DNA from: Nonomuraea cavernae
GTDB taxonomy: Bacteria > Actinomycetota > Actinomycetes > Streptosporangiales > Streptosporangiaceae
DNA length: 64,000 nucleotides
Reading direction: 5' to 3'
Assembly: GCF_014646355.1 (NCBI RefSeq)
Contig: NZ_BMNH01000002.1
Location: 298,247 to 362,246, forward strand
The position numbers and the translations under genes are program-made. The notes beneath the pieces were generated by a model. That model ran no database searches. It was not told where the DNA came from and saw nothing but the letters and a program-made list of their open reading frames with translations. Positions 1-8,170 of this stretch are shown in pieces. Position 1 is the first letter of the stretch. The number at the start of each line of letters is the position of its first letter.

Positions 1-529
1 TGTCGGCGGCGAACCGTGCTTCCTTGCGGCGGCGTTTCCTCAGCAGCCGTTTCGCGGACTTGGTGGCCTTGGCCTGCGGGCAGCGGCGCAACTCGCGGTG
101 GCGGTGACGGACCGCGTTCAGGGTCTTGCCGCTGTGACGGACGCCGTCGCTGGTGGTGGCGATGTTGGCGATCCCCAGATCCACCCCGGTGAATCCGTCC
201 GGAGCGCGCACCGGAACGTCCGGCAGGTCGCAGGTGGCGATGAGAAACCACCTGCCATCGCGGCAGACCAGGTCTGATTCGCCCTTACGGTGAGCGGCCA
301 GCAGGGTGAGCTGATCGGCCGAGGCGGTGAACGCCACGCCCTTCATCCGCCCGCCCACGGTCCAGAAGTCGCCCTCTCGACACTGGCGAACAGCCTCAAG
401 AGCGTCCGCCCGGCCACGCAAGGAGTAGCCGGCCCATATCCGCAAGTGTCTGCCGGGGCGCCATTTTGGTCGCCGTCGTACTTCGCCGCCTCCCGCGGCG
501 GCGCACCCCAATCGATCATCAAGGTACAT
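1..529 (-). pseudogene. tnpB: IS200/IS605-type TnpB, partial and 5'-disrupted
   Basis: The minus strand encodes the middle of a TnpB-type RNA-guided nuclease. It contains the RuvC-like stretch GVDLGIANIATTSDG (the Asp of DLG is the expected first catalytic acid), then a basic segment ending TKSAKRLLRKRRRKEARFAA. The 3' part, with the remaining RuvC acids and zinc finger, lies beyond position 1. The frame is open back to about 565, where a TGA occurs; the only ATG is at 529. That leaves roughly 115 residues before the DLG motif, where full-length TnpB has nearly 200, so the N-terminal domain is missing. I therefore call it a remnant. No tnpA is visible. Family assignment is firm; the inactive state is inferred from the missing 5' part. 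Confidence 0.75.
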
Positions 530-622
530 CGACAGGCACAAACGCCCAGGCTGAGCCGTTCGACGGCTTACCTGTCATCGCACCGCCCGGGCCTTGGCGG
601 CCCTCCCGCGCTGTCGGTTCCT

Positions 623-642
623 CCCGGGCGTGAACGCCCGGG
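623..642. repeat. Perfect hairpin, possibly an IS end structure
   Basis: Eight-base arms CCCGGGCG and CGCCCGGG enclose a TGAA loop and are followed by GGGTTCC. It lies about 100 bp outside the tnpB remnant. IS200/IS605 elements have subterminal hairpins, so this may be an element end. It could equally be an unrelated GC-rich hairpin; no target-site evidence is visible. Confidence 0.4.
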
Positions 643-723
643 GTTCCACGCCAGATAACGCCGCGAACCCGTTGCGATGGGCCTGCGCGCCGCGCACGCT
701 GAACTGGCGCCCGCGCCGCCCGG

Positions 724-771
724 CGACCGGGCCGGGCGGCGACCGGGCCGGGCGGCGACCGGGCCGGGCGG
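724..771. repeat. 16-bp tandem repeat, three copies
   Basis: The unit CGACCGGGCCGGGCGG occurs three times in perfect tandem, ending five bases from the stop of the minus-strand membrane protein gene at 776. The GC-rich self-complementary unit could fold in the 3' end of that transcript. No other role is apparent. Confidence 0.85.
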
Positions 772-775
772 CGTT

Positions 776-1204
776 TCACTTCTTCCTGATCGCTCTCAGG
801 CGGTGCGGCGCCAGGGCCGAGAGGACCAGCGACACCCCGATGACGGCGTACAGGCCGGTCGCGCCCGCCAGGGTGCCCGGCGGCTCGCCGGTGGACGCCG
901 TCAGCCGCGGCAGCGCGCCCGCCAGGCCCGTCGCGGCGTCGAGGTCGAGCGCGAACAGACCGCCCGCGACGGCCAGCGGCAGCCCGCAGGTCAGCGCCGC
1001 CAGGGGCGACAGCCACGGCCAGGCGGCGAGCACGGAGACGATGGCCGCCACCACCATGAGGTGGCCGAGCCCCTGCGGTCCCGGGCTGAAGGCGGCGTGG
1101 GCGGCGCGCAGCCCACGGGCGCCGGCCTCGGTCAGGTAGTAGACGAGGGGCAGCGCGGCCAGGCCTGTCACGACGCCGATCAGATGGCGGATCTCACGGG
1201 ACAC
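776..1204 (-). CDS. Small multi-pass membrane protein, function unknown
   Basis: A 142-residue protein. Hydrophobic stretches at roughly residues 8-25, 45-65, 68-90 and 110-132 suggest four membrane helices. The C-terminus is short and basic (HRLRAIRKK), which would sit in the cytoplasm under the positive-inside rule. No catalytic motif is visible and I do not recognise the family. It starts with ATG at 1204 and diverges from the methyltransferase gene, leaving about 80 bp for two promoters. The 16-bp tandem repeat follows its stop. Confidence 0.6.
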   Translation of the reverse strand: MSREIRHLIGVVTGLAALPLVYYLTEAGARGLRAAHAAFSPGPQGLGHLMVVAAIVSVLAAWPWLSPLAALTCGLPLAVAGGLFALDLDAATGLAGALPRLTASTGEPPGTLAGATGLYAVIGVSLVLSALAPHRLRAIRKK

Positions 1205-1286
1205 GGCAGCATCGTCCCCCCTGCCGGGCCCTCGCGTGTCGCGATCCGGAGACCTGATGCGGGTGCCACCAGGACATGCGGATGAT

Positions 1287-1985
1287 ATGTGTCGCTATAT
1301 GGGGATCACACCGAACAGTGGTACAGGTTCCGGCGCCATCACCCGTGATGGCTCCGCGGTGGAGTTCTACAGACTGATGCGGCCCGATGGCGAGCCCGAG
1401 GTCGTCGCCGGGGTGGTGCCGGCGGGGGGTTCGATCCTGGAGTTCGGCTCGGGGGTGGGCCGGGTGACGCATCCGCTGGTCGAGCTCGGCTACCGGCTGG
1501 TGGCGGTGGACGAGTCGGCCGAGATGCTGGCGCACGTGCGCGGGGCCGAGACCGTTCGGGCCCGGGTCCAGGAGGTGCGGCTGGATCGCCGCTTCGACGC
1601 CGTCATGCTGGCCTCGCAGCTCGTGCAGACGGCCGACGAGCGGGACCGGCGGGGGTTGCTGGACGCCTGCGCCCGCCACGTCGCGCCGGACGGTTCGGTG
1701 CTGATCCAGTGGATACCGCCGGAGCGGCACGACGCCTGGCAGGCCGGTCAGTCCCGGACCGACGGTGACCTGACCATCGAGATGGCGGCGGTGGAGGAGG
1801 TCTCGCCCGGCCTGGTCAACGCGACCATGCGCTGCGTGTACGGCGACCGGGTGTGGACCCAGTCGTTCGCGTCGCGGCGGCTGTCGGACGAGGAGCTCGC
1901 CGACGCCCTGGCCCTGTCGGGGCTGCGGTTGGAGCGCTTCCTCACTGAGGACCGTACCTGGGTGCTGGCCGTGCCGGCCGGGTAG
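1287..1985 (+). CDS. Class I SAM-dependent methyltransferase
   Basis: A Rossmann-fold methyltransferase. The SAM-binding motif I is ILEFGSGVGRV, followed by an acidic residue at the end of strand 2 (LVAVDES) and a motif-III-like segment (DGSVLIQWIP). Its substrate cannot be told from sequence. I chose ATG 1287 because the homologous-looking part begins near MGITPNSGTGSG. An upstream in-frame start at 1236 would add 17 residues with no recognisable content, and ATG 1299 is also possible. The gene stands alone, and an inverted repeat lies between its stop and the next operon. Confidence 0.75.
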   Translation: MCRYMGITPNSGTGSGAITRDGSAVEFYRLMRPDGEPEVVAGVVPAGGSILEFGSGVGRVTHPLVELGYRLVAVDESAEMLAHVRGAETVRARVQEVRLDRRFDAVMLASQLVQTADERDRRGLLDACARHVAPDGSVLIQWIPPERHDAWQAGQSRTDGDLTIEMAAVEEVSPGLVNATMRCVYGDRVWTQSFASRRLSDEELADALALSGLRLERFLTEDRTWVLAVPAG

Positions 1986-2014
1986 CGCCCTTTACGTTGT
2001 AGATTAACCCCAGT

Positions 2015-2040
2015 GTTTTTGCCGAATTACTGGTAAAAAC
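2015..2040. promoter_or_regulatory. Inverted repeat upstream of the nuclease-helicase operon
   Basis: GTTTTTGCC and GGTAAAAAC form a nearly perfect inverted repeat (one mismatch) around an 8-bp spacer, in an AT-rich patch 26-50 bp before the ATG at 2066. It could be an operator for the operon or the terminator of the methyltransferase gene. The spacing to the start favours a regulatory site. Confidence 0.45.
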
Positions 2041-2065
2041 TGGAACTCCTGTTACGCTCGCGGCC

Positions 2066-2893
2066 ATGAGTGACCGGCTGGACGAGCTCGAGCGGCGGAT
2101 CGACGGGCTCCGAGCCGGCGTGCGCAAGGCGATGCGGGTCAGGGACACCGTCACGGCCAGGGCGCTGCGGGCCGAGCTGCGGGGGGCCGAGCGGGCGTGG
2201 GACTCGCTGGTGGGCGGCGTGCCGGAGTCCGGGCCGGATGATCAGGGCGGCCCGACCGGCCGGGACGCGGGCTCTTCGCGGGGAGAAGAGTCCCGGCTCG
2301 TCACCGTGCGCGAGCAGGTGCACCAGGCGCTGACCCTGCTCGGCGCCCCCGCCCAGCCGAGGCTGATCGTCGCCGTGGGCGAGGCGTTCTTCGGCGGCGC
2401 GCTCCGGAGCAACCAGCTGACCAGCCTGCGCCGCGACGAGGAACGCTCGTTCCGGGCCTCCCCGTACGGCAGGCCCTACTACCTGTGCGCGGCGCTGACC
2501 GACCGCCTCTCCCCCGCCCGGGGGCTGCTCGCGGTCAGCACGTGGCCGCTGGCCCGCCGGATGGTGGGCCCGCTCAGCCCCCGCGTCGACTTCCTGACCT
2601 GCGCCATCGCGGTGGCGCGGCAGCTGAACGACGATCCGCGGGCGGCCCGGCTGCTGACCAGGATGGCCCGCAACATCCCCGGCGGCGGCCAGGGCGACCT
2701 CGGCCCGCCCGATCCCGGCCGGGTGATCGAGGCGGCGGCCGGCGAGCTGGCCGTGCACGCCGAACGCGACACGCGGGACCGCGACACGCTGGCGAAACGC
2801 GCGACCTCGCAGCTCGGTGACACGGCCCGGCTGTTCGGCGCCGCTACGCTGAGCACCGTCGCCAGGGACACGATCACGAAGGGTGGCCGATGA
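2066..2893 (+). CDS. Operon protein 1: coiled-coil and winged-helix-like protein, unknown function
   Basis: A 275-residue protein, first of a four-gene operon. Residues about 3-48 are charged and helical with coiled-coil spacing (LDELERRIDGLR). Residues 50-77 look disordered. Residues 78-150 read like a winged helix: helices around VREQVHQALTLL and LIVAVGEAFF, then LRSNQLTSLRRDEERSF. The rest is helical, with no enzymatic motif. A DNA-binding or adaptor role is inferred only. Its TGA overlaps the ATG of the nuclease gene (ATGA at 2890), so the two are translationally coupled. Confidence 0.7.
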   Translation: MSDRLDELERRIDGLRAGVRKAMRVRDTVTARALRAELRGAERAWDSLVGGVPESGPDDQGGPTGRDAGSSRGEESRLVTVREQVHQALTLLGAPAQPRLIVAVGEAFFGGALRSNQLTSLRRDEERSFRASPYGRPYYLCAALTDRLSPARGLLAVSTWPLARRMVGPLSPRVDFLTCAIAVARQLNDDPRAARLLTRMARNIPGGGQGDLGPPDPGRVIEAAAGELAVHAERDTRDRDTLAKRATSQLGDTARLFGAATLSTVARDTITKGGR

Positions 2894-3990
2894 ACCGGCT
2901 CGACGTGTTGCGGGGCACCACGCCGCAGAAGCCGCACGACGCGCGGGCGATCGCCGCGCTCGCGGCCAACCCGGGCTGCACGCGCCGGGCGCTGATGGAC
3001 GGCGCCGGCATCGACAAGGACGCCGCCGCCCGGCACCTGGGCTTTCCCGCGCCGTTCGGCCAGTCGCCGTTCGCGATCACGCGCGGCAACGTGTTCGAGG
3101 CGCTGGTGAAGGCCGACGGGTGCGCCGAGCTGCTGAGGATGCTGCGCGAGGTGCTCGGCCTGCCGATCGCCGAGGTGGCCTACCACGACGTGGAGAACGT
3201 CGGCGCGCACCTGCGCCACGCCCACACGCGGGCGCTGTTCGACCGGGCGGCCCGCGACGGGCTCGACGCGGGCACGGTCTACGACCATCCGCTGCTCAGC
3301 CTGGAGATCGCCGGGCACACCGCCTACCTGGAGCCCGACGTGGTCGCGTTCCAGATGGGCGGGAGGTTCCACATCGTGGAGATCAAGTCGTTCGCGGTGA
3401 TCGACGGGCAGGCCGACCCGGCGGCGGTGGCGGCCGCGGCCCGGCAGGCGGCCGTCTACGTGCTGGCGCTGCGACGGCTGCTCGAGGAGCTGGGCCACGA
3501 CCCGCTGCGGGTGGCGCACGACGTGGTGCTGGTCTGCCCGGAGAACTTCGCCAACCGCCCCGTCGCGACGCTGGTCGACGTGCGCAGGCAGCTGGCCGTG
3601 CTGCGGCGGCAGCTGTCCCGGATGACCGGGCTCGACGGGCTGGTGGCCGAGCTGCCCGACGACCTGTCGTTCGACCTGCTGCCGGGCGAGGACGGGCTGC
3701 CCACGCGCCCGGCCGCCGAGCTGGCCGACGCGCTGCGCCGGGTCACCGCCCGCTACGCGCCCGACTGCCTGTCCACCTGCGACCTGTGCTTCTTCTGCCG
3801 TGACGAGGCCCGGCAGGAGGGAGCCTCCGACCTGCTGGGCCGCCAGGTCCGCGACGAGCTGGGCGGCGTCGCCTCGGTCGCCGAGGCTCTCGGGCTGGCC
3901 GACGGCACCCGCGACCCGGCCGAGGGTCAGGAGGAGATCGCCCGCCTGCTCCGCAACGCCGAGCGGCTGCGCCGGGAGTGCCTGGCATGA
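2890..3990 (+). CDS. Cas4/RecB-like PD-(D/E)XK nuclease with Fe-S cysteine set
   Basis: A 366-residue protein with all hallmarks of an iron-sulfur RecB-family nuclease. Glu70 lies in RGNVFEALV (motif I region). Asp150 is in YLEPD. Glu164-Ile-Lys166 is the E-x-K catalytic pair, and Gln186-x3-Tyr190 (QAAVY) is the QxxxY motif. Cys30 (NPGCTRRAL) plus Cys293, Cys297, Cys300 and Cys303 (CLSTCDLCFFC) match the one-plus-three cysteine layout that binds 4Fe-4S in Cas4, AddB and Dna2. These enzymes cut single-stranded DNA ends. There is no cas1 or cas2 and no CRISPR array nearby, so a spacer-acquisition role is unlikely. It lies in an operon with an SF1 helicase. Confidence 0.85.
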   Translation: MNRLDVLRGTTPQKPHDARAIAALAANPGCTRRALMDGAGIDKDAAARHLGFPAPFGQSPFAITRGNVFEALVKADGCAELLRMLREVLGLPIAEVAYHDVENVGAHLRHAHTRALFDRAARDGLDAGTVYDHPLLSLEIAGHTAYLEPDVVAFQMGGRFHIVEIKSFAVIDGQADPAAVAAAARQAAVYVLALRRLLEELGHDPLRVAHDVVLVCPENFANRPVATLVDVRRQLAVLRRQLSRMTGLDGLVAELPDDLSFDLLPGEDGLPTRPAAELADALRRVTARYAPDCLSTCDLCFFCRDEARQEGASDLLGRQVRDELGGVASVAEALGLADGTRDPAEGQEEIARLLRNAERLRRECLA

Positions 3991-4018
3991 CGGTCGCGAG
4001 CGTCCGGGGGCGGCGCCC

Positions 4019-5446
4019 GTGAGCCTGCTCACCTCCCTGGCCCGGCTGCGGGCCCTCGACGAGGGCGTGGCGCAGCCGATCGCGACCGTCCGGCACTGCC
4101 ACCTGTCGGCGCGGCCGATGGTGTTCATCCCGCTGAAGCTGTCCGGGGAGGCCGCCGCGCCGCTGGCCGCGATGCTCGGCACCGACCGCGCCGCGCCCCA
4201 CCTGCTCGTCGTGACCCAGCCGCGCAACCGCGACCTGCGCTTCGCCTGGGCCGCCGAGCTGGCCGGGCTGCTGCTGCCGTACATCGAGGGGTTCCTGAGC
4301 GGCACCGAGACGGTGGAGCGCCGGGGCGCCGACCCCTACGAGCGGGTGCTGGACGCGCCGCAGCTGGTCGTGCCGAACCCGGCGGGTGTGGCGTTCACCC
4401 GGCTGCTCGGCCGGTCCACGCGTTTCCGCCGCCCCGACGGGCCCTATCCGGTGCCCGAGGGAGTGCCGGTGCTCGGCCGCTGGCTCACCTACTTCGCCGA
4501 GCGCGCCGCCTACCCGGGTTCGTCGCTCACGCTGGCGGCGACCGAGGAGCTGGGGCGGCACTGGGCGAGCGGGCAGAGCGGGCTGGAGGACGCCAACCTG
4601 GCCGCGCTGACCGGCTGGATCACCGACGGGCCGAGCGACGAGGCGGAGGACCCGCTGATCTGGCCGCCGGCCGGTCCGGCGACGGATCCGGGGTTCGACG
4701 CCGAGGTGCTGGCGCCGGCCATCGAGAGCGGGTCGGCCGAGCGGGTCGCCGAGGCGCTGCGCGGCCAGCTCGAACCCACCTGGCGGCTCATGTGGCGGGC
4801 GATCGACCTGCTCGGGGCCCTGCCCGCGGGCGCGGGTGTGGCGTCGCGGTGGGAGCAGGACCGCGGTTCGTTCAGCGGCATGGCCGCGCAGCTCGCCGAG
4901 GGCGCGCCGCCGCAGGCCCGGCGCGACGGCGCGATCGCCGCCGCCTCCCGGCTGGCCCGCATGGAACGCGCCCAGGCCGCCTACGACGTGCAGCGCGCCT
5001 ACGACGACCCGTTGGTGATGGCCGAGCACCGGCTGACCGGCGAGGCGTTCGCCGGCGAGGTGGTCGAGACCGACGCCGATCGGGTCGAGGGCGAGGGCCG
5101 CTCGCGCAAGCTCCGCCCGCTGGTGGTGATCAAGACCGACGATCCCGTACGGCTCGCGCCGGGCACCGCCCTCGGCACCCCGCAGCGGCGCGAGCAGGGC
5201 GCCGAGCTGATGTCGGCCCGCGACGGCCTGGTCACCGTGAAGATCACCAAGGGCATGGGCCGGTCCAAGACGCCGGCCCCCGGCTCGGTGCCCGAGGTGG
5301 GCGAGCGGGTCTGCTACACGTCGCTGACCGACGACTTCAAGGGCTCCCCCGGGCTGCCCGAGGCGGAGGCGACGCCGTGGACGCACGGCGGGCCGCCACC
5401 GGAGTACGTGCCCGCCGACGAGGACGCCGTGGAGGAGTGGTCGTGA
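4019..5446 (+). CDS. Operon protein 3: unrecognised 475-residue protein
   Basis: I do not recognise this family. It starts with GTG 4019, 28 bp after the nuclease stop and preceded by a G-rich stretch (CCGGGGGCGG). The N-terminal half (residues about 1-180) is mixed alpha/beta with LLVVTQPRNRDLRF. The middle is helical, with a charged stretch around RMERAQAAYDVQRAY. The last ~100 residues are beta-rich (KLRPLVVIKTDDPVRLAPGT, LVTVKITKGMGRS) and could be a small barrel of the kind that accompanies SF1 helicase cores; this is speculation. The acidic tail ends DEDAVEEWS. Its stop overlaps the helicase GTG, implying coupled translation and probably a shared complex. Confidence 0.7.
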   Translation: MSLLTSLARLRALDEGVAQPIATVRHCHLSARPMVFIPLKLSGEAAAPLAAMLGTDRAAPHLLVVTQPRNRDLRFAWAAELAGLLLPYIEGFLSGTETVERRGADPYERVLDAPQLVVPNPAGVAFTRLLGRSTRFRRPDGPYPVPEGVPVLGRWLTYFAERAAYPGSSLTLAATEELGRHWASGQSGLEDANLAALTGWITDGPSDEAEDPLIWPPAGPATDPGFDAEVLAPAIESGSAERVAEALRGQLEPTWRLMWRAIDLLGALPAGAGVASRWEQDRGSFSGMAAQLAEGAPPQARRDGAIAAASRLARMERAQAAYDVQRAYDDPLVMAEHRLTGEAFAGEVVETDADRVEGEGRSRKLRPLVVIKTDDPVRLAPGTALGTPQRREQGAELMSARDGLVTVKITKGMGRSKTPAPGSVPEVGERVCYTSLTDDFKGSPGLPEAEATPWTHGGPPPEYVPADEDAVEEWS

Positions 5447-6744
5447 CCGCCGGACCCGCCGAGGAGGCGCCCCGGAGCCCCGAGCAGGTGATCCGGGACG
5501 TGCTCGCCGACCTGCCCCGGCACCGCGGCGTGGTCGTCGACTCGCCGCCGGGGGCGGGCAAGTCCACGCTGGTGGTGCGGGCGGCGGCGCATCTGGCGGC
5601 GACCGGCGAGCCGCTGATGATCGTGGCGCAGACCAACGAGCAGGTCGACGACCTCATCTCGCGGATCTCGGCCGGGCACCCCAGGCTCACCGTGGGGCGC
5701 CTGTCGGCGAGCGGCTACGTCCCGCCGCTCCGGATGCTGGAGCTGCCCGGCGTCGCGGTCGGCACCCGGGTCCAGGACCTGGGCGATCCCGACATCGTCA
5801 TCGCGACAGCCGACAAGTGGGCGTGGATCTCGGGCCGGACCTGGCCGTGGGCCATCGTGGACGAGGCCTACCAGATGCGCTCCGACAAGCTGCTGCGCAT
5901 CGCGGGGCTGTTCGAGCGGGCGCTGTTCGTGGGCGACCCGGGGCAGCTCGACCCGTTCTCGATCGTCGACGGCGACCGCTGGTCGGGGCTGTCGTGGGAT
6001 CCGCTGCAGAGTGCGGTGTCGGTGCTGCTGCGGCACAATCCCGATCTGCCGGTGCACCGGCTGCCGGTGTCGTGGCGGCTGCCGGCCTCGGCGGCTCCGG
6101 TGGTGTCGCGGGCGTTCTACCCGTTCACCGGGTTCCGTTCCGGCACCGGGCCGGGCGATCGGCGGCTGGAGCTGACCACGGGCGGCATGGGCACCGTGCA
6201 CGACCGGGCGCTGGAGGAGGCGGCGCGTTCCGGGTGGGCGCTGCTGGAGCTGCCCGACCGGCACACCGTGCGGACCGACGGCGAGGCCGTACAGGCTGTG
6301 GCACTGCTGGCCGCGCGGCTGCTGCAGCGCGGCGCGGTGGCGGGCTCGGAGCAGGGCGAGCGGCCGGTGACGGCCGACCGGATCGCGGTCGGCGCGGCGC
6401 ACCGCGACCAGGTGGCCGCGATCAGGGCCGCCGGGCTGCCGCCGGAGATCACCGTCGACACCGCCAACCGGCTGCAGGGGCGCGAGTACGACGTGACGAT
6501 CGTGCTGCACCCGCTGTCGGGGCGGCGCGACGCGACGGCGTTCCATCTGGAGTCGGGGCGGCTCTGCGTGCTGGCCTCGCGGCACCGGCACGCCTGTGTG
6601 GTGGTGGCGCGGGCGGGCATCGCCGAGCTGCTCGACGCCCACCCGTCGGCCGAGACGGTGCAGCTGGGTGTGCCGGTGAAGTTCCCCGACGGCTGGGAGG
6701 CCAACCAGTCGGTGCTCGACCACCTGTCCGCCCACCGGGTCTAG
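5443..6744 (+). CDS. Superfamily 1 (Upf1-like) DNA/RNA helicase
   Basis: A 433-residue ATPase. Walker A is SPPGAGKST (residues 34-42), motif Ia AQTNEQVDDL (62-71), Walker B AIVDEAYQ (137-144) and motif III GDPGQLDP (164-171). A motif-IV-like arginine lies in VSWRLP (209-214). Motif V is DTANRLQGREYD (339-350) and motif VI ASRHRHA (378-384). The DEAxQ box and the motif V form (NRLQGREYD) point to the Upf1/Dna2 branch of SF1 rather than UvrD. At 433 residues it is a bare helicase core without nuclease or zinc domains. Start is GTG 5443, overlapping the previous stop. With the Cas4-like nuclease two genes upstream it forms a plausible end-processing machine. Confidence 0.85.
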   Translation: MTAGPAEEAPRSPEQVIRDVLADLPRHRGVVVDSPPGAGKSTLVVRAAAHLAATGEPLMIVAQTNEQVDDLISRISAGHPRLTVGRLSASGYVPPLRMLELPGVAVGTRVQDLGDPDIVIATADKWAWISGRTWPWAIVDEAYQMRSDKLLRIAGLFERALFVGDPGQLDPFSIVDGDRWSGLSWDPLQSAVSVLLRHNPDLPVHRLPVSWRLPASAAPVVSRAFYPFTGFRSGTGPGDRRLELTTGGMGTVHDRALEEAARSGWALLELPDRHTVRTDGEAVQAVALLAARLLQRGAVAGSEQGERPVTADRIAVGAAHRDQVAAIRAAGLPPEITVDTANRLQGREYDVTIVLHPLSGRRDATAFHLESGRLCVLASRHRHACVVVARAGIAELLDAHPSAETVQLGVPVKFPDGWEANQSVLDHLSAHRV

Positions 6745-6829
6745 CGGATCTCTGCCGGTCATCCGTCCATCTCACGCAATGAAGGGATGACTCCCGAACC
6801 GAACCCCGGTCGCCTCTTGAAGAGGCCGG

Positions 6830-7768
6830 CTAGACGCGGCGGCGCCAGATGTCGATGACCATGACCAGGCGCATGCCCGCCGACAGGTAGAGGCCGAGGG
6901 CGGGTGTGGTGTTGTTGGAGTCGACGTGCAGGATCGTGCCCTTGCGGCCGCGCGCGGCGTCGGCGGCGAAGGCGTGCAGCAGCAGGAACCGGCCGAGGCT
7001 GCGGCCCCGGAAGGCGGGCAGCACGGCCAGCGTGTCGACGTAGCCGCAGCCCTCGTCGGGGACGAACTGGTTGTTGCCGATCACGAGTGCCGCCGGCCGG
7101 CCGTCGATCCTGGCGACGGTGAGCTGGCTCCAGTCGGTGGCGCTCTGCGCCTGCTTGCGCTCGTGCCACTGGTCGTAGCCGATCGGGACGAAGCCGAAGT
7201 GCTCGGCGAACCCCTCCTGGTGGATCCGGTGGGCCTCGCGGCGCACGTCGTCGGTCTCGCCGGTGTGCAGGGTGAGGCCGGGCGGCGGGGCGGGCGGGTC
7301 GAGCGGGCCGTCGTGGTCGATGCGCAGCCGATGGTAGCTGGTGCCGGGCTCGAATCCGTGCTCCCTGGCCACCGCCCGCCTGACCTCATCGGCCCGGTAG
7401 AGGCCGATGTCGACGGTGGCGCCGGCGTGGCCGCGTTCGCGCGCCAGCTCCCCCGCCCGGTCGAGCACGGTGCGCCACAGCTCGCCGGTCAGGTCGCCGG
7501 AAGGGTCGGCGCCCGGCCGGACGAGCACGTCGACGTCGACCAGGTCGCTGTCGCCGTTGCGGCACGCCCAGGCCCACGCGATGAGCCGGCCGTCGTCGTC
7601 GTGGCTCAGCCAGGCGTCCCGGTCGAGGTCCAGCGCCGGGTCGGCGAGCTGGTCGGCGATGTCCTCGATGGGAGTGTCGACCGTACCGAGGACATCGAGG
7701 TCAGTGGCGGCCACGAGGTCGTGGATGGCGGGGGCGTCCTCGGTCCGGGGCCGTCTGATTGATTCCAT
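6830..7768 (-). CDS. GNAT N-acetyltransferase with two GNAT domains
   Basis: A 312-residue protein made of two GNAT-like halves. The C-terminal half holds a good acetyl-CoA pyrophosphate loop, VLPAFRGRSLGRFLLLHAF, with the Q/RxxGxG/A pattern. The N-terminal half (residues 1-150) has the fold-like pattern (SIRRPRTEDAPAIHDLV) but a weaker loop. Two-domain GNATs include mycothiol synthase and antibiotic acetyltransferases; the acceptor here is unknown. The ATG at 7768 opens the conserved region, and in-frame codons further upstream encode no recognisable domain. Stand-alone gene, divergent from the STAS gene. Confidence 0.8.
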   Translation of the reverse strand: MESIRRPRTEDAPAIHDLVAATDLDVLGTVDTPIEDIADQLADPALDLDRDAWLSHDDDGRLIAWAWACRNGDSDLVDVDVLVRPGADPSGDLTGELWRTVLDRAGELARERGHAGATVDIGLYRADEVRRAVAREHGFEPGTSYHRLRIDHDGPLDPPAPPPGLTLHTGETDDVRREAHRIHQEGFAEHFGFVPIGYDQWHERKQAQSATDWSQLTVARIDGRPAALVIGNNQFVPDEGCGYVDTLAVLPAFRGRSLGRFLLLHAFAADAARGRKGTILHVDSNNTTPALGLYLSAGMRLVMVIDIWRRRV

Positions 7769-7837
7769 GGTGGGAATTTTGCACAACACTCGACCGGAAC
7801 GCCGCTGGTTTTCCCGTCGGTCGTTAGGCTGGGGGGC

Positions 7838-8158
7838 GTGCCTGACGAACGGCCACTGCACATCGAGATCGCGACACCGGATCCGACGACCGTCCGGGCC
7901 GCGTTGCGCGGCGATCTCGCCTATGACACGGTGGCGCAACTGGCGGCGCTGGCGCCGGCCGCCGGCTACCGCCTGCTCGAGCTCGACCTGTCGGAGCTGT
8001 CGTTCGTCGACTCCTCCGGCCTGGCGGCGCTGATCCGGCTGCACCAGCAGGCCGAGCTCGCCGACGCGGCCCTGCGCGTGGTGGCGCTGACGCCCCACCT
8101 GCGCGGCATGCTGCGCATCACCGCGCTCGACCAGTTGCTGGCGCTGCCGCCGCCCTGA
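7838..8158 (+). CDS. STAS-domain anti-anti-sigma factor
   Basis: A 106-residue single STAS domain of SpoIIAA type. The signature LDLSELSFVDSSGLAALI carries the phosphorylatable serine in DSSG. Such proteins bind an anti-sigma kinase when unphosphorylated and so release a sigma factor. Start is GTG 7838. It ends 12 bp before the convergent MFS gene stop. A HATPase protein of the matching anti-sigma type lies 2.3 kb away (10459-10902), so the two may be partners. No sigma factor gene is in the window. Confidence 0.85.
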   Translation: MPDERPLHIEIATPDPTTVRAALRGDLAYDTVAQLAALAPAAGYRLLELDLSELSFVDSSGLAALIRLHQQAELADAALRVVALTPHLRGMLRITALDQLLALPPP

Positions 8159-8170
8159 CCGGGCCGCCGC

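Noticed and set aside
519..1016. Long minus-strand frame rich in Arg and Gly over the repeat region
   Set aside because: Its composition is that of a GC-rich non-coding frame, and it overlaps the tnpB remnant and the better-supported membrane protein gene.
2890..6744. CRISPR-Cas locus because of the Cas4-like nuclease
   Set aside because: There are no repeat-spacer arrays, no cas1/cas2 and no effector genes anywhere in the window. Cas4-like nucleases also occur in repair and other systems.
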